A stretch of DNA of 32,629 nucleotides from a virus: positions 1 through 32,629 of the IMG/VR virus record IMGVR_UViG_3300025087_000230. One strand, written 5' to 3'. Of the stretch, positions 15,553 through 23,333 are shown one piece after another. The notes beneath the pieces are model-generated. The model did not search any database. It saw only the letters and a program-made list of their open reading frames with translations, and had not been told where the DNA came from. The position numbers were made by a program, and so were the translations under genes. Within the stretch, counting starts at the first letter, position 1. The number at the start of each line of letters is the position of its first letter.

Positions 15553-17193
15553 TTAATAATCTGCCTCTTCCGTATCCTTCAGCATGTCTTCAACTGACAT
15601 GTCTTTGAAATAATCATTCATGTCACGTCCAGTACCGATATTCTCATGTACTTTCTCATCCATGGTATGCTTGTACACAATGTCTTTGTATACACACGTT
15701 CCAATCATTCCATTGCGGTGCGACCTGTCCTCAGCCTGAAGCCTGTCCTCGACCTTATACGTGTTGCTGTAAAAGTATTGCAACGTTGCGTGCTGGAAGT
15801 TGAGCCCAAAGCCACCTGTTGCGGTGTTACCTATAAAGATGTCGTACTTGCCAGCCTTGAAGTCATTCGCAATCTCCGCACGCTTCTCAGAGTCCACACC
15901 ACCATAGTATAGAGCACAGTTGTATGTCTTTGACAATGCCTTGTGCACCGCTTGAAGCTCGGCAACAAACGCACACCACACGATGACCTTTGTCGTCTCG
16001 AAGTTGACCTCTTCCAAGTCCTCAAGCAATGCGTTTATCTTTGCATTCTTGTCAGATATTGGAACAGCCACACGTTCTTCCTTGGCCTCGACATCATAAG
16101 GAAAGAATCCACCACATACCTGCATGAGCCGTAGTGTGAGCGACATCTTGTTCGTGACAGTAAGCTCCTGCCCACGATACTCGGCGTACAGCTTCTCTTT
16201 CAGATTCTTGTACACAGTCTGCTGTTCATCTGGCATGTCAACAAACACGGTCTCGTACACCTTTGGAGGCAAATCAAGACAATCCGTCTTCAGTGCAACC
16301 ATCGTGAGAGGTTCAATCAATTTCTTGAGCTGTTCAAGATTCTTGAACTTCTGAAAGGTGTCATGAGTATCGATGTACTTCACGTTTGACTCCGAAACGC
16401 CGTGCATCGCACCTATGCGCTCATAGTCAACCGCCGTAAGAACAGGCTCGTAACCTCGTAAAGCTATGTCCTTCTTGTCCATCGCTATGTGATGTTTGAC
16501 GATTGCGAACGTCTTCTCATCAATGAGAGTGTTGTACGGCTTGCCTGTTATCGGATTGGCAGAGCGCATCATGATTCCGAACCTGTGCTCAAACACAAAG
16601 TAATTGCAGTCAAAGTAATTCTTTTTCAAGAACTCAAACTGTGACCACAGATTGAACGGCGATTTCGTGACAGGTGTTCCAGTGAGTATGCATCTGCATC
16701 CGTACTTCTGTAGCAGGTGTATATTCTTGGAGCGCACGGCGTTTGGATTCTTGATACGTGTTGATTCATCCAGTATAATCATGACACGGTTTGTCTTCAC
16801 AAATGAAGCGACATACGGAATGTGTGTCTTGGTCTGGAACGCTTCGACATTGATTGCGAACACTTTCAGAAATTCAATCTTATTTGATAGGAAGAATCTC
16901 AGAGAGTTTTCGTAGTAACGTCTATGCAGGTGTGAAGCCTTATATTTGACCGCTTTGTACGGCACGCCACAGTGCAATGGGAACTGCTCATCAATCCACT
17001 GCGTGTGTATGTTGTTTGGAGCTATCACCATGACTGCATCTATCTCTCCCTTCAAATATTTATGAACGGCTATGTCAATGGCGGTCTTGCTCTTTCCTGT
17101 TCCCATGTCAAAGAAAAGCGCAAATGCGTCCATGTCTTTGAATTTGTCAAAGGCTTCCTGTTGATGCTTGTAGGGCTGTGTTTTAAATATCAT
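15553..17193 (-). CDS. SNF2-like superfamily 2 helicase
   Basis: A 546-residue DEXX helicase. Walker A is DMGTGKSKT (29-37), motif II is LDESTRIKN (141-149, a DESx variant of DEAH usual in phage SNF2 proteins), motif III LTGTP (170-174), and motif VI QAEDRSHRNG near the C-terminus. Lengths and motif order match phage SNF2 translocases found in replication modules. It overlaps the upstream HTH gene by 11 bases. It probably translocates along dsDNA to assist replication or recombination. Confidence 0.95.
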   Translation of the reverse strand: MIFKTQPYKHQQEAFDKFKDMDAFALFFDMGTGKSKTAIDIAVHKYLKGEIDAVMVIAPNNIHTQWIDEQFPLHCGVPYKAVKYKASHLHRRYYENSLRFFLSNKIEFLKVFAINVEAFQTKTHIPYVASFVKTNRVMIILDESTRIKNPNAVRSKNIHLLQKYGCRCILTGTPVTKSPFNLWSQFEFLKKNYFDCNYFVFEHRFGIMMRSANPITGKPYNTLIDEKTFAIVKHHIAMDKKDIALRGYEPVLTAVDYERIGAMHGVSESNVKYIDTHDTFQKFKNLEQLKKLIEPLTMVALKTDCLDLPPKVYETVFVDMPDEQQTVYKNLKEKLYAEYRGQELTVTNKMSLTLRLMQVCGGFFPYDVEAKEERVAVPISDKNAKINALLEDLEEVNFETTKVIVWCAFVAELQAVHKALSKTYNCALYYGGVDSEKRAEIANDFKAGKYDIFIGNTATGGFGLNFQHATLQYFYSNTYKVEDRLQAEDRSHRNGMIGTCVYKDIVYKHTMDEKVHENIGTGRDMNDYFKDMSVEDMLKDTEEADY

Positions 17194-17566
17194 TTTCTTC
17201 CATTGCTTCCTTCACAGTCTTGTAATGAATGCATGACAAACACTCGTGACCGCAATGCAGAACGACCCTCGTTCCACAGAATCCGACAGATGTGCACACA
17301 ATCAGCTCATCGTCCTGAAACTCGAAATGGAACACTGCATCATCATCACGACCCTGCATCCTGAACGGATACTCGTGGAGCTCCGATAATGGAATGAAAG
17401 GCTTATCGAAAGCATACACAGCCTTCAGTTTTCTCAACGAGTTTCCATAGGTCAGCAACCTGCGTACCGTAGATACACTACGACCTATCAGGTTTGCAAA
17501 GCCCTCGATTGTCACGCAATCTATACCTTCAAGTTCTGCAACTGGTATTCCGTGAACTTTCTTCAT
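17183..17566 (-). CDS. Helix-turn-helix protein, first gene of replication operon
   Basis: A 127-residue protein with a predicted HTH at about residues 19-40 (VTIEGFANLIGRSVSTVRRLL) and a C-terminal half with several cysteines and histidines (CGTRVVLHCGHECLSC) that may bind zinc. AAGGAG precedes the ATG. As the first gene behind a promoter with palindromic operators it is a candidate autoregulator. Its N-terminal part (HTH then YAFDKP) resembles the gene at 17879-18295 (HTH then YSFDRP). Confidence 0.75.
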   Translation of the reverse strand: MKKVHGIPVAELEGIDCVTIEGFANLIGRSVSTVRRLLTYGNSLRKLKAVYAFDKPFIPLSELHEYPFRMQGRDDDAVFHFEFQDDELIVCTSVGFCGTRVVLHCGHECLSCIHYKTVKEAMEENDI

Positions 17567-17578
17567 TTCTATATCTCC

Positions 17579-17593
17579 TTACATTAAATGTAA
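17579..17593. promoter_or_regulatory. 15-bp palindromic operator
   Basis: TTACATTAAATGTAA is a perfect palindrome of 7-bp arms around a central base. It lies just downstream of the -10 box and directly before the ribosome site of the first replication gene, a position where a bound repressor would block transcription. Confidence 0.6.
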
Positions 17594-17607
17594 CTGGTAT
17601 GCTTAAT

Positions 17608-17636
17608 ATAATAGCATATGTCTCAACTAAAGTCAA
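17608..17636 (-). promoter_or_regulatory. Sigma70-like promoter of the replication operon
   Basis: On the minus strand TTGACT (17636-17631), a 17-bp spacer and TATTAT (17613-17608) form a near-consensus promoter, reading into the HTH gene and the 11-kb operon that ends at the 6490 terminator. Confidence 0.85.
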
Positions 17637-17660
17637 GTACTTTTATCAAAACATATGCTA
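17612..17660. promoter_or_regulatory. Inverted-repeat operator flanking the -35 box
   Basis: TAGCATATGT (17612-17621) and ACATATGCTA (17651-17660) are perfect 10-bp inverted copies, 39 bp apart from centre to centre, one overlapping the -10 edge and spacer and one upstream of the -35. The spacing is close to four helical turns, suited to DNA looping by a dimeric repressor. Confidence 0.6.
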
Positions 17661-17715
17661 GTTTTGACTCGTGACATCACCCCTATGTACAGGAGCGAGC
17701 TCTGTATTGTGGCGT

Positions 17716-17892
17716 TCACCACCCACCATGTCCACCGTGGTCATTCGAATTTCCGCCCTTGCCCCTCTGTGTGTCGGGGAGTCCTTTCGTGAGCATGTGC
17801 ACTGCATAGATGAACAGCACTACAAATGCAACAGGAAAGAACAGTATCCCCAACACAACCTTCACCCACAACGGTATCTCATTCTTCGTCAT
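17716..17892 (-). CDS. Small membrane protein
   Basis: A 58-residue protein from ATG 17892 (GAGG upstream) with one strong hydrophobic segment (about residues 9-31) and a glycine- and histidine-rich tail (GGNSNDHGGHGGW). A longer reading from 17946 lacks a good ribosome site. It is the last gene of the upstream operon and overlaps its neighbour by 14 bases. Function unknown; a superinfection or membrane-directed early protein is possible. Confidence 0.6.
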   Translation of the reverse strand: MTKNEIPLWVKVVLGILFFPVAFVVLFIYAVHMLTKGLPDTQRGKGGNSNDHGGHGGW

Positions 17893-18295
17893 GCTCGGCC
17901 TCGTATGGATATGCGTAACGCCACGATTCACCGTGGTTGTCCACAAAAGGCCGTTCCCTTCTCGTGCTGAACCCTGTCAGTCGCTTGAGTCTGTCAATGT
18001 TCTGAGCATCCACGTGAACTGCAATCGTCTCAAGATGATTGCCGAACCAGAACTGCTTCAGTTCCATGCCATGTGCCTGTGTCGCCAGATGCAACACCTT
18101 GCTCTGGTCATAGTGCTCATGCTCTTCACATGGTCTGTCAAACGAGTAACCGCTACGTGACATGCGCCCATTGGCATACAGCTTGTTCACTGTGACCTCA
18201 TGAAGCCCTGTATACTCAGCGACAGCTTCAGAACCGTACAGTGACGTCACATAAGTGCCATGCTTGTATATGTCCATCTTTTTCTTGTTGTTCAT
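17879..18295 (-). CDS. HTH-like DNA-binding protein
   Basis: A 138-residue protein. Residues about 20-45 (SEAVAEYTGLHEVTVNKLYANG) look like the small HTH of phage and homing-endonuclease-associated (NUMOD-type) DNA-binding modules, followed by GYSFDRP. The C-terminal part is rich in histidine and charged residues. No nuclease motif is present. It shares its N-terminal layout with the 17183-17566 protein and could be the repressor acting at the operators between 17579 and 17660. Confidence 0.65.
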   Translation of the reverse strand: MNNKKKMDIYKHGTYVTSLYGSEAVAEYTGLHEVTVNKLYANGRMSRSGYSFDRPCEEHEHYDQSKVLHLATQAHGMELKQFWFGNHLETIAVHVDAQNIDRLKRLTGFSTRRERPFVDNHGESWRYAYPYEAEHDEE

Positions 18296-18304
18296 TGCAT
18301 GCTC

Positions 18305-18490
18305 CTAATCATATGGTTCTGCCTTGTGCGCCGCCTTGTCCTCATCAATCTGCTCAACGCAATCGAAGCGACAGCAGTTCACAGCACCCTCAAAATCGCT
18401 GAACACGCCACCACACTGTGGGCATACGTATATATGTTGTGCCGTTTTCTCAATAAGCTCTTCCTTCTCTTCAACCGTCAAGAATCTCAT
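18305..18490 (-). CDS. Zinc-ribbon miniprotein
   Basis: A 61-residue protein with CPQCG at 23-27 and CCRFDC at 39-44, a probable single zinc site, between charged helices. It joins the upstream gene by an ATGA overlap. Function unknown. Confidence 0.7.
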   Translation of the reverse strand: MRFLTVEEKEELIEKTAQHIYVCPQCGGVFSDFEGAVNCCRFDCVEQIDEDKAAHKAEPYD

Positions 18491-18744
18491 GAGCTTCTCC
18501 TCTCGTCACGCTTTCTGTACAAGTCCATCTTTTCCTCGGCTGGCTTGTCTGATGCGCACAGTTTCAAATGACGGACTTCACAGTGATGTGCCTTATCCAG
18601 CTTGCACATCCAGTTGTGTAGCCACGAATCGCTTGCACCTGCTGGATACACACCGAGCACTTCGTTGCAATCCACGCACCGTATCTCCCAATATCCGTTT
18701 GCGAACTGCTTCTTCAGTCCTTCAAGCTTTTGTCTCTTCGGCAT
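18487..18744 (-). CDS. Small Cys/His-rich protein
   Basis: An 85-residue protein with CVDC at 23-26 and further Cys and His residues (MCKLDKAHHCEVRHLKLC) that could complete one or two zinc sites. It starts inside the end of thyX (23-base overlap) and ends in an ATGA overlap, so it belongs to the same polycistron. No family recognised. Confidence 0.7.
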   Translation of the reverse strand: MPKRQKLEGLKKQFANGYWEIRCVDCNEVLGVYPAGASDSWLHNWMCKLDKAHHCEVRHLKLCASDKPAEEKMDLYRKRDERRSS

Positions 18745-19339
18745 AATCGGCCTCCTTCACGATGTAGTCATACACATTTGGAAAATACGGCTTTATCAAT
18801 CTCAGCATGGAAGCCGCAAACCATCTCGTCTCACTCTGTGCATGAGGACTGACACGTTGCTTGCACATGCCGATGAAATTGCGTAGGTCATACTGGATGT
18901 ACACCGTGGTCATTGTGCCGAGCAACAAGACGTTGCGTGCATCTTCACGTGCGGCACCAGCTTCAACCATATCATTGTACAGCGCAAGCGATTCAGATTT
19001 CAATTTGTCAATCCGACTTGATATCTCAGGATTCTTCCTGCACTTCAAGGACACATATGCATCAGGTGGTGCATCAGTATGGCGCAATGACCTCTCGTTG
19101 TAATGTGCCGTGCGGTGTCTCATCAACTGCCGTGCTACCGTGATTGGGCAATGGAGCTCAAACGTGATGCTTCCAAACTCCAATGGTGACAGGTGTCCCC
19201 ATGACAGGAGCTTCTTCACGTCAGGGCCTGTTGCACTGTCACGTGACACACCTGCAATTTTGCTAATGTCTTCTTCAGCGATGTTCGATATGTATGAGAG
19301 CTTCACGTGTCCATAGCCGTGACTATCTTTCTTGTCCAT
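18722..19339 (-). CDS. thyX: Flavin-dependent thymidylate synthase ThyX
   Basis: A 205-residue ThyX, the usual length. The signature RHR-x7-S is present as RHRTAHYNERS, with a final Arg two residues on, and LSPLEF..ITFEL precedes it as in known enzymes. It makes dTMP from dUMP with FAD, NADPH and methylene-tetrahydrofolate, feeding phage DNA synthesis. ATG 19339 is preceded by GGAGG with good spacing; an in-frame extension upstream to 19402 has no ribosome site. The dNTP diphosphohydrolase gene is two genes upstream. Confidence 0.95.
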   Translation of the reverse strand: MDKKDSHGYGHVKLSYISNIAEEDISKIAGVSRDSATGPDVKKLLSWGHLSPLEFGSITFELHCPITVARQLMRHRTAHYNERSLRHTDAPPDAYVSLKCRKNPEISSRIDKLKSESLALYNDMVEAGAAREDARNVLLLGTMTTVYIQYDLRNFIGMCKQRVSPHAQSETRWFAASMLRLIKPYFPNVYDYIVKEADYAEETKA

Positions 19340-19556
19340 TGATTTCCTCCAGAATTGATATAGTGCACAATGAGTTTCGACATGGAATCTCTTCATCTGC
19401 ACGCCAGAAAGACTTAAGCCCTTCTACTATTTTTGTAGTGAGCGCAAGAGGATAAAATTCATCCACATCAGTGTCAAAATCGTCCATAGCCACAGCAGTA
19501 AAATTCCCCTTTCTTCTGTGCCTTACTTCGACTGCTTGTCCTTTTAATACTTGCAT
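19323..19556 (-). CDS. Small beta-rich hypothetical protein
   Basis: A 77-residue protein starting MQVLKGQAVEVRHRRKGNF; ATG 19556 is 8 bases after AAGGAG. The N-terminal 50 residues look like a small beta-barrel with AVAMDDFDTDVDEFYPLAL, a pattern common in uncharacterised phage and phage-like proteins. It overlaps thyX by 17 bases and the upstream diphosphohydrolase by 13. Confidence 0.7.
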   Translation of the reverse strand: MQVLKGQAVEVRHRRKGNFTAVAMDDFDTDVDEFYPLALTTKIVEGLKSFWRADEEIPCRNSLCTISILEEINGQER

Positions 19557-20176
19557 ACCACAATCTCTCCTTTGTATCTGCGTGCGTTTGTCCAAATTGT
19601 CACAGTGTACGGTTTTCGCTCGATAAACTTTACTTTGTGAAAATCGTCAACGCATATGAAGCCGCTGTTGTCAGGGCATAGACCTTCAAAAATTCTTTGA
19701 TGCCATGTGTCCTCATCGTCTTCCTTGACCTCTATAATCTCACCATATTTTGGTGCCCACTCACGAAGTTCCAGCACTCCACCGTTCTTTTCAAAGCGTG
19801 CCTTGTCAACCTCGACCACATAGTCAGGATACGTCTTGAGCCCCTGCACATACTCAATGAACGTCTGCGTGCCACGTTTCTTCCTGTGCCATTCGACAAA
19901 CAATGCATCGCACATGAGGTGCGCCAAGTGTGACAGGCCGGATTCAGGGTCGAGCTCTTCCTCTTCCACGAAATACTTCACCCAATGGCGCATGATTGCA
20001 TCTGCATATGCACCGAAGTGCGACACTTTCTTCCAATTGTCCATGGCGTACTTGGTCTTCGCACCATACTCAAGCACCTTCACGACCTCTTCCAAAGCAT
20101 CCATTGGAAGCAACGTCCACCGTGTCTTCCCTTTTGTCTCCTTGAATCCTTCACTGCTCGTTTTTACTTCACTCAT
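19544..20176 (-). CDS. DUF5664-type dATP/dGTP diphosphohydrolase with SH3-like tail
   Basis: A 210-residue protein. Residues 15-100 match the MazG-related DUF5664 domain: KGKTRWTLLPMDALEEVVKVLEYGAKTKY, then YADAIMRHW and LSHLAHLMCDALFVEW. Such enzymes convert dNTPs to dNMPs; relatives serve phages that exclude or modify adenine. Residues about 140-205 are an added beta-rich module (PKYGEIIEVKEDDEDTWHQRIF) that recurs in two other genes of this window. No PurZ gene is seen here, so the adenine-replacement link cannot be claimed. Confidence 0.8.
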   Translation of the reverse strand: MSEVKTSSEGFKETKGKTRWTLLPMDALEEVVKVLEYGAKTKYAMDNWKKVSHFGAYADAIMRHWVKYFVEEEELDPESGLSHLAHLMCDALFVEWHRKKRGTQTFIEYVQGLKTYPDYVVEVDKARFEKNGGVLELREWAPKYGEIIEVKEDDEDTWHQRIFEGLCPDNSGFICVDDFHKVKFIERKPYTVTIWTNARRYKGEIVVCKY

Positions 20177-20708
20177 GCTGTTTTTCCTTCAAGATAGCCA
20201 ATTTCTCGTTAGCTTTACGCAGATTTTCCTCTGCCTCCTGCACGTCCTTTTCCGCATCATCTATGTTCACGTGCTTCATTGCCTCAATCTTCCATGCACT
20301 CAGAGCTTCCAACAGACCATATATCTGCTCATCAGTGCAGTAGAACGTGCTGTTTAGATTGTCATAGAAGAATACAGGTACTTTTTGATGTATCTCATTC
20401 AGACCATACTTCCTGTGTGAATCATACTCAGTAAGTGTGTTTATGTACACAGTCCATAGATATGCATCATGCTCCTTAGAATAATTAATCACATACCTTC
20501 TTGAGCCTGATGCAAAGTGACCCCTGCACACGCCGTTGTAAGTCCTGACGGTCTTGTAGTACTTTGCAACAGTCACCCAATCCTCTTCACCAGTTATCAA
20601 GCTTTCTAGAATCTGCTTCGCAAACATGGGATGCTTTTCTGCAAAGGCTGAAGCCTTTTCCATCTGTGCTCTCATTGTGCTCAACTTCTCTTCACACTCT
20701 TTGTTCAT
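20169..20708 (-). CDS. Hypothetical protein with helical ends
   Basis: A 179-residue protein from ATG 20708, 6 bases after AAGGAG. A central beta-rich part (about 55-135, aromatic: YKTVRTYNGVCRGHF, YLWTVYINTL) lies between helices; the C-terminal 40 residues (DDAEKDVQEAEENLRKANEK) are a coiled coil. Not recognised. Overlaps the next gene by 8 bases. Confidence 0.75.
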   Translation of the reverse strand: MNKECEEKLSTMRAQMEKASAFAEKHPMFAKQILESLITGEEDWVTVAKYYKTVRTYNGVCRGHFASGSRRYVINYSKEHDAYLWTVYINTLTEYDSHRKYGLNEIHQKVPVFFYDNLNSTFYCTDEQIYGLLEALSAWKIEAMKHVNIDDAEKDVQEAEENLRKANEKLAILKEKQHE

Positions 20709-20709
20709 C

Positions 20710-21009
20710 CTATGCTCCTTTTTCTGGTGTCGGGAATGGCGTGACGTTCTCTTCCACGACCTCTGTGTCGTCACCCTCGGTATTCACATCATCAAACTCA
20801 GGGTCTGAGTCCGTGACGAGCGTGTTCTCAATCTTGAGCTGATACAATGTCTGCATCGGTATGAATATCTCGATGCTCGATGCATCACCGTACAACTTCT
20901 TCATCATGCGGAGGTCGAGCTTGACCTTCACTCTCTGCACGTTCACGGATGTCTCCAAGCTCGCCTTGAAGCACGAGCCTTCAAATTCTTTCACTGGCAC
21001 TATAGCCAT
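20710..21009 (-). CDS. Small acidic hypothetical protein
   Basis: A 99-residue protein, ATG 21009 with AAGGAGA before it. A beta-rich first half (VPVKEFEGSCFKASLETSVNVQRVKVKL) is followed by an acidic, probably disordered tail (DPEFDDVNTEGDDTEVVEEN). An acidic tail like that of phage ssDNA-binding proteins is seen, but no OB-fold motif can be claimed. Confidence 0.75.
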   Translation of the reverse strand: MAIVPVKEFEGSCFKASLETSVNVQRVKVKLDLRMMKKLYGDASSIEIFIPMQTLYQLKIENTLVTDSDPEFDDVNTEGDDTEVVEENVTPFPTPEKGA

Positions 21010-21025
21010 ACGATTCTCCTTAAGT

Positions 21026-21056
21026 GGTGCACGGCACTCAACGAATGACGTGCACC
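21026..21056. other. Intergenic inverted repeat
   Basis: GGTGCACG and CGTGCACC form a perfect 8-bp stem around a 15-nt loop in the 107-base gap upstream of the 99-residue protein. It lies just before that gene's ribosome site and could be an operator or an mRNA structure. Confidence 0.5.
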
Positions 21057-21116
21057 GTGTATAATGACCCATGCAACGCATGAGAGGGCAAACATAGATA
21101 CAACGTGCGTGAGGAC

Positions 21117-22526
21117 TCAAACGCCACGCATGATATCAGCGACCGTTCCTTTCACCGAGACCTTCTTGTCATAGTATGGCATGAGCTTTTCCATTCCAGC
21201 ACTACTGCGTTTTGCCAGCTCAAGGACTTTGTTGCATGTGGATGCGAACTCCTCAAAGCTCCCACTATCCCAATTGCACAGCGCATCGAGCTCACGTTGC
21301 TTCTGTGCCTTTTCTTCAGCCTCAAGCTCCACAATCCGAGCCCTGTATTTCTTCAGGAGCTCGCTGATAGCATCAAAATCACGCCCAAAGAACGTATTGC
21401 GCATGAATGGCATATTGCGCATGAAAGCTGGTGTTGCCTCGCCATTCCCATTGTCTGCAATGCATATCATGTCTTCCAATGCATCGGCCATGTTTTTCAA
21501 TGAATCAAGCTCTGCAACGCAGGTCAGTTCAAGCTGAAGTCCTTTCATAAATGACAGATATTTCTGCCAGATTTTGTACAATCTCGGCACGTTCCTGTCC
21601 TTCGCTCTGAGCTCCACACATAGAGCTTTTTCTTTTTCGCTGAAGGCCTCACGCATCTTGTTCATCTCCTGTGCTTGCTCATGATTCTCATTCCGTAATG
21701 CATTAAGTTCAAGCTCCAAGCTATTCACGTCACCCACCGTTCTCTTTGAACGTCTCTTGTCAGTCACCTCGTCCCTCCGTATCATCTGAGCATTCTTGTT
21801 CATTCCTTCATCCTGCCTTTGCACGTTTTGTGCATCCAGTATAGTTTGCTTTATGCCATCAAAAGACGGCTTCAGTCCAGTGCCAAACCAACCTGTAAGA
21901 ACATGTGGTTCACTGAGTGTCCCGTTGTACAGTCTAGTGCATTCACCAGTCCTTTTGTTCAAAAGGAAGCCATATAATGAGAATTGTTTGACTCGCTGTG
22001 TCTGCGCTTCCAGATTGAATTTGTCACGGAACGGTAGCTTGCCTATTCTTTCCAACATCTCATGATAGGTGACTGGCTCTATTGGAGCGCATGCGTTGGA
22101 CACACCAGTGAACACGTTCTCCTTCAGCATCCTCCACCTCTCAAACTCACCAATCTCCTTGGCATATCTTGAGGCACTGCCTAGACGTGAATGCACTATG
22201 AACCATTGTGCCAAGCTTGGTAAACCAACGTACTCACCATGTGAGCCTAGCCAGCACTCCTTTGAACCTATCCAACACTCATGTAGCTTGTTGTATGCCA
22301 TCGTTCCGTTGTACTTGCTTAGAATGCCTAGCACATGCATCTCTTGCTCTGCTGTTACAGTGTTCTCAAACATACCAGTGCTTCCATGACTCCAATCACC
22401 TTCAAGTTCCTTCTTCAAGGCAGACATATCGTGTGACATGTCACGTGCAGCCTCACCACTCTTTTTTATAAAGTCTTGCAATGTACGTGCACCATCACAA
22501 AGCTCTTTAAACGTACACTGTTTCAT
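21117..22526 (-). CDS. Large coiled-coil hypothetical protein
   Basis: A 469-residue protein, the largest in this operon. Residues about 1-240 are mixed alpha/beta with HECWIGSKECWLGSHGEYVGLPSLAQW in the middle; about 270-310 and 390-420 are coiled coils (LELELNALRNENHEQAQEM; RARIVELEAEEKAQKQRELD). AGAGGAG precedes the ATG. I recognise no enzyme motif. Its size among miniproteins hints at a structural or host-takeover role, which remains unproven. Confidence 0.8.
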   Translation of the reverse strand: MKQCTFKELCDGARTLQDFIKKSGEAARDMSHDMSALKKELEGDWSHGSTGMFENTVTAEQEMHVLGILSKYNGTMAYNKLHECWIGSKECWLGSHGEYVGLPSLAQWFIVHSRLGSASRYAKEIGEFERWRMLKENVFTGVSNACAPIEPVTYHEMLERIGKLPFRDKFNLEAQTQRVKQFSLYGFLLNKRTGECTRLYNGTLSEPHVLTGWFGTGLKPSFDGIKQTILDAQNVQRQDEGMNKNAQMIRRDEVTDKRRSKRTVGDVNSLELELNALRNENHEQAQEMNKMREAFSEKEKALCVELRAKDRNVPRLYKIWQKYLSFMKGLQLELTCVAELDSLKNMADALEDMICIADNGNGEATPAFMRNMPFMRNTFFGRDFDAISELLKKYRARIVELEAEEKAQKQRELDALCNWDSGSFEEFASTCNKVLELAKRSSAGMEKLMPYYDKKVSVKGTVADIMRGV

Positions 22527-22722
22527 GCTTTCTCCTCTGAGCTATGCGCTCCTTCTTGCTCATCTTCGGCTTTATTCTTGGTTGCACATGGCCAATCCGT
22601 GATTGAATCACCGCGACTCCGCACAGCTTACAAATGCCCACGAACCCTTTGCCCTCGACAAACCTCTTTGTTTCGTCATCAATCTCATGCTTGCAATTGT
22701 GAACATACACTTGTTCTGTCAT
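22507..22722 (-). CDS. Basic zinc-ribbon miniprotein
   Basis: A 71-residue protein with H/C pairs NCKHEID and ICKLCG (about 9-12 and 31-34), a likely zinc site, and a very basic C-terminus (KPKMSKKERIAQRRK) suited to nucleic-acid binding. AAGGAG precedes the ATG; both gene ends overlap neighbours. Confidence 0.75.
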   Translation of the reverse strand: MTEQVYVHNCKHEIDDETKRFVEGKGFVGICKLCGVAVIQSRIGHVQPRIKPKMSKKERIAQRRKHETVYV

Positions 22723-23021
22723 GATTGCTCCTTTGGACGCTCGTCCACAAACGTATCAAAAGTCAAATGCTTTTTGCACAGTGACAAATCAGTTCTTCCT
22801 GTCTCTTTGTATGTGCCTGTATCAAAATCGTAATCCTCTTCTGCTGTCGGCTCTCCGAACAATGGACACCAATCACCACACTGACGGTGAAAGATAGTTG
22901 TTGTGTTTGTGTTGTTACCATCAATCTGTGTACTGTCCACAGAGTAAGGACACTGCTGGTCTTTTGGTTGATTTCCGTGTACAACGTACAAGAATCCATA
23001 TCTATCAATCTTCCCTTTCAT
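22719..23021 (-). CDS. Cysteine-rich small protein
   Basis: A 100-residue protein, ATG 23021, AAGGAG upstream. It contains CPYS, a CGDWCPLF motif and a later LCKKHL, probably four zinc ligands, in a beta-rich frame. The layout (CPY...CG.WCPLF.E......L.LC) recurs in small phage proteins of unknown function. Confidence 0.7.
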   Translation of the reverse strand: MKGKIDRYGFLYVVHGNQPKDQQCPYSVDSTQIDGNNTNTTTIFHRQCGDWCPLFGEPTAEEDYDFDTGTYKETGRTDLSLCKKHLTFDTFVDERPKEQS

Positions 23022-23196
23022 CTTCACGCTCCTTCGCCACTGATTTAAGCTCTTTATCAAGTTTTTCAATTGAGTCAAGTAGAGCTTCCTTTGCTATTCC
23101 CATAGCTAAGAGCTCAACGACAGTGTTCACAAAACGTGAGCTCAATCTCCTGTACCTTCTAAAGCGTATATACTTAGAGACACATATAATCTTCAT
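23005..23196 (-). CDS. Small basic helical protein
   Basis: A 63-residue protein from ATG 23196, with GGAGG upstream. A basic N-terminus (YIRFRRYRRL) is followed by helices rich in Lys and Glu. It starts in an ATGA overlap with a zinc-ribbon miniprotein. Function unknown. Confidence 0.65.
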   Translation of the reverse strand: MKIICVSKYIRFRRYRRLSSRFVNTVVELLAMGIAKEALLDSIEKLDKELKSVAKEREDERED

Positions 23197-23333
23197 TTGT
23201 ATTCCTCCACCCTTACCGTGCTCATGCAGTATGGACACGTGACACACAAGGCGTGGTCACTCCAACGTTCAAACGTGTCCTCTTCATCATAGTAGAAGTC
23301 GCTTCCACATTCAATACAGCTTGCTACTGGCAT
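23193..23333 (-). CDS. 46-residue zinc-ribbon miniprotein
   Basis: ATG 23333 opens a 46-residue protein with CIECG (6-10) and CVTCPYC (31-37), a clear four-cysteine zinc ribbon. It starts within the last codons of the upstream gene (10-base overlap) and ends in an ATGA overlap with the next, exactly filling what would otherwise be a 130-base gap. Confidence 0.75.
   Translation of the reverse strand: MPVASCIECGSDFYYDEEDTFERWSDHALCVTCPYCMSTVRVEEYK

Noticed and set aside
19544-20176. Evidence for a Z-genome (2-aminoadenine) phage
   Set aside because: Only the diphosphohydrolase is compatible; no PurZ or other marker is in the window.
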